A program made the translations under genes and the position numbers. From NCBI GenBank assembly GCA_016169945.1, contig JADLSH010000145.1:1426001-1490000 (forward strand): a DNA stretch of 64,000 nt, given 5' to 3'. A model generated the notes under the pieces. That model was not told the DNA's origin. It did no database searches and saw only the letters and a list, made by a program, of their open reading frames with translations. Shown here piece after piece: positions 1 to 9,900 of the stretch; position 1 is the stretch's first letter, and every line of letters begins with the position of its first letter. This stretch comes from Trachythela sp. YZ-2020. Lineage: Eukaryota > Cnidaria > Anthozoa > Malacalcyonacea > Clavulariidae.

Positions 1-1138
1 AAATGGACTATCGTGACGCGCGCTCCATCGTATTCCGCTGGTGGAAAATATTGCAACCTTTGCACTGAAGAGAAGCTTTGTCTACTAAAAGCTGAAAAGA
101 ACAAAACTTTAAACCGAAGATCGGAACTTTTTGCGAAATGCCGGCACGCAATAAAGTTCAGCGCTGCAAAATTCAAAACCGCACGCGCATCAGCGAACCG
201 TTAAATGAGTAGCGTGTGCAAGCACGAAATTGAACTATTAAGAACAGTTGCCTGATGATTGCATAACTGCATGAAACTTAAAGTAGCAACAAAAACTGTT
301 TTAAGATTATAATAAATATATATACCGTATATATATATTTTAATGAAGTGACGTTTCGTCTTAACTCAAGACATCTTCAGACTAACAGTAAAATTAGAAT
401 GAAATGAGAGTGGGGGCGCGGAAATCAAAGTAGGAAAAGAGGGACAGAACTGCCTAGCTTGTTTGTTTAAGGAAGGTTTGAATTTCGCGAGTTATATAGA
501 AGTTTATCCAGGTTAGTGCAGGAAGAGATAATTTTTAAGTCATCAATGGAAGCAATGCATGTGGTCAGTGGTATTGCGAACGAATGTTTGTGAGTGTGGG
601 ATTGCTGCTCACTTTGCCTGTTAAGGCAGAAACACCTATAGGTGTTCCGATACTCGGGTGTGTAAATGGCGGACCGTTTGGCACAGCATACGAACGCGAC
701 ACAGGATCGCCACTTACTGAAACAATATACTACTCCCGATCTTAGACCCTTGGGAATTTGATCCTTGAAAGAAAAGAAGTTAGAAAAGTGTTTGGTTGGT
801 CGGAAAACGAATCTTACACACAGATGTGGGAATGCTGCAGAGGAAAGGCGATGCGCGGATTTGCAGTGAATTCATGTGTACCAGTATATGGTAGACATAA
901 GTAACGCACTTTCTAAGACACGGTATGGATGGTCAAACATAGTTTGTATTTTCTGCTATATTCATGTCTTTTTCACATTTTCCTCTATGTTAATATATTT
1001 TGTAAGTGATTTCCATATTTTGTTTACAGTTTGTTTTGACTAAATCCATCTGATTAGTTTATTTTTTATCACGTGATCGCTTTTGTGTACACTATAAAAG
1101 CACATGATTTTCTCCGACCCCACTCTACTAACTTCCAG

Positions 1139-1200
1139 ACGAAGGGCCTTCGCTCGAAACGTCAAAGTTCTTGTTGACTGATCCTAAAGATTTATCCTAA
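1139..1200 (+). mobile_element. Element head, partial copy without array
   Basis: The sequence GACGAAGGGCCTTCGCTCG followed by AAACGTCAAAGTTCTTGTTG matches the other heads, with a perfect six-base hairpin stem (CGAAGG/CCTTCG). No minisatellite follows. Confidence 0.5.
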
Positions 1201-2130
1201 TGACTCCAAGCTTCAGGGGCGCACATTCCAAAAATGTTTGGGGGGAGTTTCCATTGTACAGGGAGCGACGTTTGATGTATATTTGACTACATCAACACAA
1301 TCAGTACTACAAGTTTATGGAAAAATGCGTGTAGGGCCATACACGATACAGAACAAACAATTAATGCCTCCTTGCACAACTTTCCTAAGCATTTCTGACA
1401 TTCCTTCACTCCGCATTTCTAGTCATGTACAATGATGAGTTTTAACAACATTTCATCATTCATGTGACTTTCACTTCAGATGTAACGAGACATAAACTTA
1501 CCATATATAGGTTTAAAGTCTGGGGAATTTGAAAAGTTCGGAAATGCAATTTCCTGCATTTTCAGTGCAGCAACTCTGGTGCAGCAATAGTGCTGAAATA
1601 TAAATAAACACCTTGAAAATACTGCATTATGACACGTTCTTAAAGTAGAGAAAAATAACACCCAATGCGTGTGATAAAGGTGAGATTTACATAAAGATTA
1701 CACTCAGAACATTCCTTTTACATGCGCCAATGTTACGAGGGCCGCCAATAATATTTGCTGTACAATTTTGCAAAATGTGCTGCTTCTGCGATTGTTACAT
1801 TGTCCATAAAGCTTGTTAGTTTAATGGAGGATGTCAAAACGTAAGCTTCAACTTCATTAAGACACACTTAGAAAGCATCTTTACAACAGAGTTGAGTTCA
1901 CCCTACTCGACGAATAGTGAAGTCGGCCCCTGCAAAAGTCAGGTTGTTTTGTGACCTCATTGTGCACTAATTGAATCCTTTCTGTCCAAAAACATTCCCA
2001 ATCAAGTTTGGTGGTCCGATTCAAAGAACGACATTACATAGGAGGGTGAATCGCCATATTTGAGTAAACATAAGAAATCACATTAAATTTATCAAACTCC
2101 AAAAAATCTCAAACATATATTTAAAAAGGT

Positions 2131-2156
2131 TATTATTATTATTATTATTATTATTA
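2131..2156. repeat. (ATT)n microsatellite
   Basis: About nine ATT units. The flanking DNA is AT-rich and shows no coding signal. Confidence 0.85.
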
Positions 2157-2327
2157 ACGAATATTTATTACAGGATATAAACGTCAGTTTTATTCAAAAA
2201 CTGTTATAAATGTCTGTCCTGTGAAAGTTATGATATGAAAGATTAAAAATATTAAAAATCTAAAAACGTTAGATACTTAGATAAATACTAAAACTATTTG
2301 CAAAATATTCAAAACTCAGGAAGAAAG

Positions 2328-2570
2328 TCACAAAGGAGGAGTCAGGGATTTCCTCTCAGCTTCAGATAAAAGGTTAAAACATTTTGCTCCCCCAAAATAG
2401 AAACTTTGCCTTGAAGCTTCGAGCTTTATTGCTGGAAGTCTAACATAATATGATTTAGTAATTCTCGTTCCTTTATCATGTCGAATAATGTCAAAGTAAT
2501 TATCAAACTTCTCGTGCCCTACATCTTTGTGCACACATTTCTTAACAAGATCATGCATCTATGCTAACAT
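2328..2570 (-). pseudogene. LINE ORF2 C-terminal remnant
   Basis: A 76-codon minus-strand frame reads RHDKGTRITKSYYVRLPAIK and then QSFYFGGAKCFNLLSEAER. The pattern (T/R-N basic stretch, F-x-Y-x-GAK-x-(F/W)-N-L, acidic) is the typical end of many non-LTR retrotransposon ORF2 proteins. No RT core is visible nearby. Confidence 0.5.
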
Positions 2571-2864
2571 TGTTCCGTCGAAAGGTATATTGATGTACGC
2601 TGAAACTACGTCACTTACTGGCTAGCGGCAGATATGTAACGATGTTCATAAAAGTTGACCACAATGTGAGCCTGTATATTGAATAAGAATAAGATCTTTC
2701 GCCGTGCATGTTTGCGAAATTGAACGCTTTTCAAATTAACATTGCAACAACATCATTTTACACTCTTATACTGTTATAGGCATAAAGTAGTAGGGATACA
2801 ACATTTCGTAATCATGACATGTCGTACTTTTTGGAAAAAAGAAACCATTCTAATAAAATATCTC

Positions 2865-2982
2865 GAACGCGTGGTGCCAGTGTGGAACGCGTGGTGCCAG
2901 TGTGGAACGCGTGGTGCCAGTGTGGAACGCGTGGTGCCAGTGTGGAACGCGTGGTGCCAGTGTGGAACGCGTGGTGCCAGTC
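2865..2982. repeat. 20-bp minisatellite, about 6 copies
   Basis: The unit is GTGGTGCCAGTGTGGAACGC. The copies are nearly identical. Reverse-complemented, it matches the last segment of the 51-bp array (ACACTGGCACCACGCGTT at about 34540), so it is a shortened relative of that satellite. Confidence 0.9.
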
Positions 2983-3310
2983 AGAGGGAGGGGCAAAGGT
3001 GGCAATTTACCCCGGCCCCCAGCTAAAGGGCCCCCAAATAGAAATTAAGTGAAATATGCATATATATATTACTGTCAAATAGTCTCTCAGAATGCAAGAA
3101 TTTGCCATTCCTGAGACCCTAGATTTAAAAAGTTCTCCGGGGGAGAATGCCCCCGGACCCCCTACAGTATCTTAGTACTGTCTACTGAATGCAGATTGAG
3201 AATGTTATTTAAAACGTTAGACTGAGGACGTAATCGAGAAGTTCAATGGTATGGAAATCAGTTTTCTAAACAAGCACTGACCCCAAAGATATTTGAGAAT
3301 GGAAAATAGC

Positions 3311-3490
3311 CAGGGCCCCAAACTTATTTTTGCCCCGGGCCCCAAAGTTATTTTTGCCCCGGGCCCCAAAGTTATTTTTGCCCCGGGCCCCAAAGTTATT
3401 TTTGCCCCGGGCCCCAAAGTTATTTTTGCCCCGGGCCCCAAAGTTATTTTTGCCCCGGGCCCCAAAGTTATTTTTGCCCCGGGCCCCCAA
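3311..3490. repeat. 24-bp GC/AT-alternating minisatellite, about 7 copies
   Basis: The unit is about CCGGGCCCCAAAGTTATTTT plus TGCC. The period is a multiple of three, so three frames stay open; these frames are not genes. About 35 bp to its right is an inverted copy of the element head described at 3525-3590. Confidence 0.9.
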
Positions 3491-3524
3491 ATTTCTCTGT
3501 GCGGAGATACTGCGGTTCTTTTGG

Positions 3525-3592
3525 ATCAATCTACCTGGAAAATACAATAAGAACTTCGACGTTTCGAGCGAAGATCCTTCGTCTGGAAATTC
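3525..3592 (-). mobile_element. Element head flanking a minisatellite (copy 1)
   Basis: The minus strand reads GACGAAGGATCTTCGCTCG, then AAACGTCGAAGTTCTT and TTTTCCAGGTAGATTGATCC. The first part can form a short hairpin (CGAAG...CTTCG). Related heads flank the arrays at 32.08 and 63.92 kb; a partial one lies at 1139-1200. Confidence 0.6.
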
Positions 3593-4675
3593 TAGTAGTG
3601 GCATGCAATAAAATATGTATTTCCTGGAAGTCACATGCACGGCCCAGCAAGTCTAGGCTTGCACGGTTTAACTTATACTAAAATAGAAAGCAGTATATCT
3701 TCAGTAGTTATCTGCCACTTTATTCTTAAATATCTCCATATCAATACAGCCCACAATGTGACTTCACTGTATCATGACCTGTTTTCATCTAGAATTATTT
3801 TTCTTGCCTGTGCTTCGAAAATTTTATTAACATGCACTTGAATTGTGTTCGATCGTTCAGTGTTGATTCATTCGACTAAACTCGTTTGGCAAAGCTATAC
3901 GTAAATAAGAACTTAAATACCACAGAATACGTTGTCGTTGAATATAATTACAGTATACTATACAGTATATAGCTGAATGATGTGAGAACTATAAATAACC
4001 TGGTACGGGAAAGTACCAGGGGAAAGTACCTTTCAAGATTGCTTGCAGCACACACTGTCTCACAAGCCGATGTATATACTGTATCTCTTCAAGTGTAATC
4101 ACTTCACTTGCCGGAAAGTGCGATGTCTACTTGTCATAACATCCGTCTTATATGTCCTGTTCCGTAAATCGTAGAATTAATTTGCATAGATAATAGTAAC
4201 TTTATCTGGCTAAGACTAATATTGCAAAACTGATATTCGACATTGTAATTTCAACCCTGAATTAGACTTCGTGTATTTTCTCTATATTTCAAAATAGGGG
4301 AAAGTCAATGTCCACTTGAAATAAAATACATTTCCTTTTAGGTATAATTATATATATTTCCTTTATTGCTTCTTGAATCTTGATCATATTCACTGCAATC
4401 ACCTGATTACACCGACTCTTTCCCAAGTAAGTATGCGACATACAATGTATAGGGAATGTTGGAAACCTGTGTTTAATGTTGTTATCATAATCACACTGTA
4501 CACGCATCGTTGTCTAAATCAAGCGTTGAATTTCTCGGCCAATTTCCATATTAACAACCTGAATTTTAATACAAACTTAATCTTAACTCTAATCCTAATC
4601 CTTGTGACGTAATTTCGGGATTGTAAAATGGAAAATCACGCAATTTCTCTTTAAGTTCTTTTGACAAGTTACTGT

Positions 4676-4842
4676 AAAGGCCTGTTCACACGATCCGATG
4701 TGACTTCAGACAATGCAGCAATAACTACACAGCCACAGGTATGAGCCAATTACCTTACTCTTGTCAGCAAATCCAGTAAATCACATGCGTCAAGAGCTAG
4801 GAGAATTGGATCAGACAAATCGAATCGTGTGAGCCATCCTTA
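4676..4842. mobile_element. Imperfect TIR MITE
   Basis: Ends AAAGGCCTGTTCACACGAT and ATCGTGTGAGCCATCCTTAA are imperfect inverted repeats around a coding-free interior. It lies in the spacer downstream of the receptor. Confidence 0.5.
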
Positions 4843-5034
4843 ATAGGTTCGAAATCTCGTATCTGGTTTTTCAATAGTTTACTAATCGTATATCACGTAA
4901 AAATGAAATATCTATGAGGATGTAAAATGGCGTTTCAAGCATACAAAACTATAAATTATATTAATTACGCTCATAAGAAATTAACATCTATAACAACAAT
5001 AAACAGCCATATTTTTTATATATTACAATTAAGC

Positions 5035-5040
5035 TTTATT
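5035..5040 (-). other. Candidate polyadenylation signal AATAAA of the receptor gene
   Basis: The plus strand reads TTTATT, so AATAAA lies on the minus strand about 270 nt after the receptor stop codon. It is the nearest canonical hexamer seen downstream. The predicted 3' UTR includes a short TA tract near 5252-5268. A cleavage site was not verified. Confidence 0.4.
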
Positions 5041-5307
5041 ACAATGTTTAATGTGCTCACATTCCAACTTATGTGGATGTTCATAGTTAGTCTTGACATA
5101 TTTCCATCACAGCTCAAAATATCTTCATCTTGCATGCAAGGTATAGTTCTGATCTAGTACAGGAAATTTACCTCAGAGGAAATGACGTCACACATTTTAA
5201 AGAAAAGGCGATGCATAGTAACATACTATGTCTTTACATGTTCTGTACAACATATATATATATATATTTACGTAGTTATAAAAGGTGAAATGTACAATTT
5301 CTTGTCG

Positions 5308-6927
5308 TCAAACATTAGTTGACTCTTCCATGCTCTGTGTACTCCCGTATTGTTCATTCGTACTTTTATTCTTCAGTGCACCAAATGCATTCATTTCTTG
5401 AACTTTTTGTTTAAATGTATTGTCAGTTTTATTTGAGGAATCAGAAAGACGAGACTTCACATTGGAGTAATCGGATGCAGCGTTAAAAATCTTAATGTTA
5501 GAACGACTTTTTGAAACTTGGTTTTCTTGTCCTGGTTCATTTCCTTGTTTGTTTAATGCTTCATTAATATCTTGTGGGTTGACTTGAGATGATCGTCTAC
5601 TGGAAGATCCATCTGTATCAAACAATCGTGACTTGACATGAGAGTAATCTGACGATGCATTAAATATCTTCATACTTCCTCGACTTTTTGATAATTCGTC
5701 ACCACTGATATCTCCATCATCCTCAATACCAACTTTAGACTTTCTACGAATAGTTGGTGATGGCTTGAGTAAATTCTCAGAATTCACTTGATTTGCATTT
5801 GGATCAAATAAGCGTGATTTAACATGAGAATAATCCGATGATGAATTAAAAATTTTCACGCCATTTTGTATTTTCCCTGCATCACCTTCACCAGAAATGT
5901 TTTCTCCCAGTTTGACATCACCATCATCTTCAATCCCAACTTTAGATCTTCTTCTTGTGTTTGGTGATACTTTAAGATGAGTTTGACTTTCACTGGCGTT
6001 TGGATCAAATAAACGAGATTTCACATGAGAATAATCAGTTGGAGTGTTGAAAATTTTCACAACATCCCTGATTTTCTCATTATCGCCCGTCTTCTGGTCA
6101 CCATCGCCCGTCTTCTGGTCACCATCATCTTCAATCCCAACCTTAGATCTCCGTCTCGTATTTGGTGATGGTTTTAGCGTGTTCTGACTGTTTGCATTAA
6201 GATCAAAGAGACGAGACTTCACATGTGACCAATTAGTTGGTGCATTAAATATCTTAACATTACTTTTGGATTTTTGACCATTATCACCGTCACCAGAAAC
6301 ATTGGTTTTTCCACTTGGATTACCCGTGTCGTCATCCACACCAACTTTAGATTTACGTCTTCCATCGGGAGTCACTCCTGCAAGAACATTTGATTGACTA
6401 TCATTGGATGTTTGATCTAAGTTTATAGCAGGGGAATTGTTTGTATCAGTTTGAACTTTAGGCGTATTTTCATCACTCGTAGGTTTTCTTGAAAATATAC
6501 CAAACGAATTCAACTGTCGAACTTTCTTTTTGAACTTGCCACCACCCCCTTTAGCATTATAATGTGAAATATAAGCCCCGGATAATGCCGGCGAGCTACC
6601 ATAAGCAGAACTCAAAACTTTAGACTTTGGTTTGTTTTTTTCCTCCTGGTCATTTTCCCCGCCGGAACTTTCTTGTACTTCATCTTCTGCTGTTTGTTTA
6701 TCTGGAAATATCCCTTGTTGTATCTCCTGATCCACTGCAGTTTTGCGTTCTCCTAGTAATCCTACAGTTTGCTCGTTGACGTCAGAAGGAGTTTCATCGT
6801 TGCTGATGTCACTTTCGGTTTGTTTGCTGTCGCCATCGGAATCACTGCTTTGTATCGTTATGGCAACAGAACTAACATTTCTGTTCGATATTTCGCTCTC
6901 TGGAGATGTTTCCGCCAAGTCTTGCTC
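5308..6927 (-). CDS. Receptor terminal exon: repeat-bearing cytoplasmic tail
   Basis: This single 1620-nt exon encodes residues 1131-1669 and the stop. It is hydrophilic and rich in Ser, Asp, Asn and Lys. It contains five copies of a module whose core reads KIFN-x4-(D/N)(Y/W)S(H/N)VKSRL, separated by Asp/Gly-rich linkers, four of which include RR(K/R)SKVG followed by acidic residues (V/I-D/E-DD). RRxS resembles a basophilic kinase (PKA-type) site; that is inference. A second motif brackets the array: FKKKVRQLNSFGIF before it and FKQKVQEMNAFGAL after it. The exon is joined in phase 0 to the coiled-coil exon at 7933-7832. I recognise no known domain. Confidence 0.88.
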   Translation of the reverse strand, partial: EQDLAETSPESEISNRNVSSVAITIQSSDSDGDSKQTESDISNDETPSDVNEQTVGLLGERKTAVDQEIQQGIFPDKQTAEDEVQESSGGENDQEEKNKPKSKVLSSAYGSSPALSGAYISHYNAKGGGGKFKKKVRQLNSFGIFSRKPTSDENTPKVQTDTNNSPAINLDQTSNDSQSNVLAGVTPDGRRKSKVGVDDDTGNPSGKTNVSGDGDNGQKSKSNVKIFNAPTNWSHVKSRLFDLNANSQNTLKPSPNTRRRSKVGIEDDGDQKTGDGDQKTGDNEKIRDVVKIFNTPTDYSHVKSRLFDPNASESQTHLKVSPNTRRRSKVGIEDDGDVKLGENISGEGDAGKIQNGVKIFNSSSDYSHVKSRLFDPNANQVNSENLLKPSPTIRRKSKVGIEDDGDISGDELSKSRGSMKIFNASSDYSHVKSRLFDTDGSSSRRSSQVNPQDINEALNKQGNEPGQENQVSKSRSNIKIFNAASDYSNVKSRLSDSSNKTDNTFKQKVQEMNAFGALKNKSTNEQYGSTQSMEESTNV

Positions 6928-9900
6928 CTGAAAATAAATTCGTATTCAACATTCAGTTCTATCGAGCGAGATACCTAAAATTGTGGTTAGCTCTCGACAA
7001 CTGGACTCTGTAGCTCAGTTAGTTAAAGCTCTACATAAGAATCGCAGAGCCGCAGGTTCGATTCCTGCCAGAGCTGAGGGCCTATAGTTGCATTTTTCGC
7101 AACTGCTCCTGGTTTAGGTCTAAAATTAAGTATGTATATAATTTTCGTTTGAAATTTCCATCTACAAACACCTTCAACATCATTTATCATATTTGCCCGT
7201 ATTAGCATGGTCCTTAATATAAAACTGCAGGAGTCGAAACGTCGAAGTATTTAATTAATGATTTCCAACACATATTGTCACCTGCTATGACTCGTTCCTA
7301 TACTCGTGCCAGCCGCCTTAAGGTATAAATTTGGCCGAGCGATACTTTTTCATCTTAAGTCTATTGAGCCTGCATTCAAACATTACTGCATTCAAAAAAT
7401 ACCATTCCGCAGGCAAATGTCCAATAATGCGTTCCCATTTGATTAAGAGCAGGAATTTTATACCTGGTAAAACTCGCCCTCCTTGAAAGCTATCCCGGGG
7501 ATAAATATGGTGACCCTACTACATTCGAGATGTTAATTAACATGAGATTTTATTTAAAAGTACTAATATGAGAAAATCTACCCATAGTCGTGTTGTAAAT
7601 ATTACTGAAAACATATAAATTGCGCAGCCTAAATCTAAGTCTTCTATTTCAGCCTTTTCAGCGCATTTCACATAGGAAGACTGGGGCCAGGCGATTTGGG
7701 GGCGGGGCGGAGGAAGGACGAGAAATAGAAGGCATCTGCCTCGTGACGTCATGAAGTCGATTAACCTGCAATCAAGCGCCACCTGCCGAGTAAAGACCCT
7801 AGGTCTAGGCTGTAAATAGCGTTAAACCTACCTCTCCAATGCTAGCCAAGCTTCCAATTTTACTTGACAACTCTGTACTTGAAGATGGATCCATTCCAAG
7901 ATATGCCCTGAGTTGAGCCAACTCCTTATCACGCTATATATACAATAGAGAAGCAGGTATTACAAAATATATAGAATAATTAAACGCTCAATGATTAATA
8001 GTGAACATTTAGTACGATTAAACACATACAAAAATTTCTCAGAAAGAAAAATCAGAATTATTCCACAATTCAAGTGTATATATTTCACTAACATTACTAA
8101 ACTATTACTTTAGCTAATTCTAAAACATTCAAAAAAGGCGGTAGTGAACTTTAAACTTGTAATGAAGAAAAATATACTCTAAATAAAGTTTTAACTTTTT
8201 AAAACTGGTGCATGCGCGAAATTTTGTTAAGTCGGCTAAACATTATATTTCTGCGCATGCGCTAGGTTTACCAAAGTGTCCCACAAGCCTAGCCTCACCC
8301 GAGTGTTACGTACATAAACACGAACGCGCTACTATGTAATATTGTGTGGCATCGAGTTACCAATCACAGGGTCTTGCGAAAAGGGTGCTAGGCATCATGG
8401 TCTAGGGGCCGCAGGCACTCGCCCTCTCACGGCACTCTCCTTTGACGATAGCGTTGAGATGCCGAAACCTCGACTAAACGTAACAGACGACGCTAGAGAG
8501 CACTAACACGAGACGGTTCATGTGTCGGGCTAGCAGTCGGGAGGTTATAGACTGATCGGTTATTTTTAATTTTTTTATTTTATTTTAAAGGAAACCCAGA
8601 AACGCCAATAAATAACCAATTGAACTTCCAATCTTCTGATTGAATATTGTGACAAAAAACAGTGTGTCTTCCGTGCAGGATCTGTTTGCCATGCAGACAG
8701 TATATTTACCTCAGATAGGGTTTTTTGAAGTGCAAAGATATCTGAATCATCAGATCCGCGTCGTGGTTCTTCACAAACATTTCCTGAAATGAGCAAGCTA
8801 TCACTTTTGTTGGAATATCTGTTGTCTAGTCCACTGTCGACCTACAAACATCAGTTAAATTGATTAAATATCACGGGACGCACGTGGGGATTTTTCGATA
8901 AACAAATTGACAGCGTGGTGCGGTTGGGATATGTATTTTTTCCCCAAGATTAAAGAAAAGGATATGCAAGGTACACCCCATGCAAACGTATGTTGTGTTG
9001 CGACCTCCTGCTGGGTACATACCTTGCTCCCAACATGAGAGAAATCTAACTTTTTGTGATAAACTTTAAAACGATTATAATTCTGTCTTCCTGTTCCGCG
9101 TTGTTTGTTGTTCTCCTCAGTATCAGTAAATCCTTCGTTAACACGACCAGAGGCATCACAATGACCATTGACATTTGTATGAAAGTAATCCATAGTTTGT
9201 GTTTGTTTTGAAGCTAACGTTGCACGATGATTTCTGCGTAATCGCTTCAACTCTTCTTCTCGCTTAAATAAAGCAACAAAATTCATTTTATGTTTTCCCT
9301 GGAAGGACCCGAGCATGCAGGTCACTAAATATTCAGGATGAACAGCAGTCATTAAATATTCACGGTAATAGTATGTGTACGAGGGCGAAACCAAATGAAT
9401 TCAATTGTAAACATTTCCCTTACCTTCTCTACTTCTTTTTGTAAAATAATAATCTGTCTCTCTCTATCACCAGGCATATCTCCAATCTGATAATCCAGTT
9501 TCTCATTCTCTTTCACATACGATCCTCGGTTCTTCCTCGGTCCATGTAGCAAGGCATCCCACAATACCTTGCAGCAGTTCGAAGGACAACATATACAGCA
9601 ACATGCTGCTGCAAGACAGCCAGCGATAGGAGCCAAACAAACATACATAATACTAGGACAACATTTCTTACTTCCAGTGTCATCTTTACTCCGCACTTTG
9701 ATCATGTTTCGAGGACAGCAGAAGATATTTACTATCTGAAAACAGTGCATATATAATAATATTACAATGCAACCGTTAAATTAAAAACTGAACTGACTTT
9801 ACTGCCTGGACGGACGGTCCCAGATAAAAGTGTCTGTCTTTAATTACCTCAGCTAGGAAGTTATGTTTCCACCTGGGTTTGTTTGTATGTGAGTGCGTCA

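Larger units (their letters stand above)
1..2327. other. Gene-free spacer, left edge
   Basis: No coding exon is recognised on either strand. It holds a TA-rich stretch at about 305-345, a motif resembling retroelement termini at 351-384, the partial element head at 1139-1200 and the ATT microsatellite. Short open frames here have no homology that I recognise. Confidence 0.6.

Noticed and set aside
5308..6927. Tail repeats as tau/MAP2-type microtubule-binding repeats
   Set aside because: The VKSR core recalls VxSKxGS, but the PGGG signature and spacing are absent.
7003..7080. tRNA gene
   Set aside because: A and B boxes are good, but acceptor and anticodon arms do not pair into a full cloverleaf, and the body recurs at three other places as a SINE.
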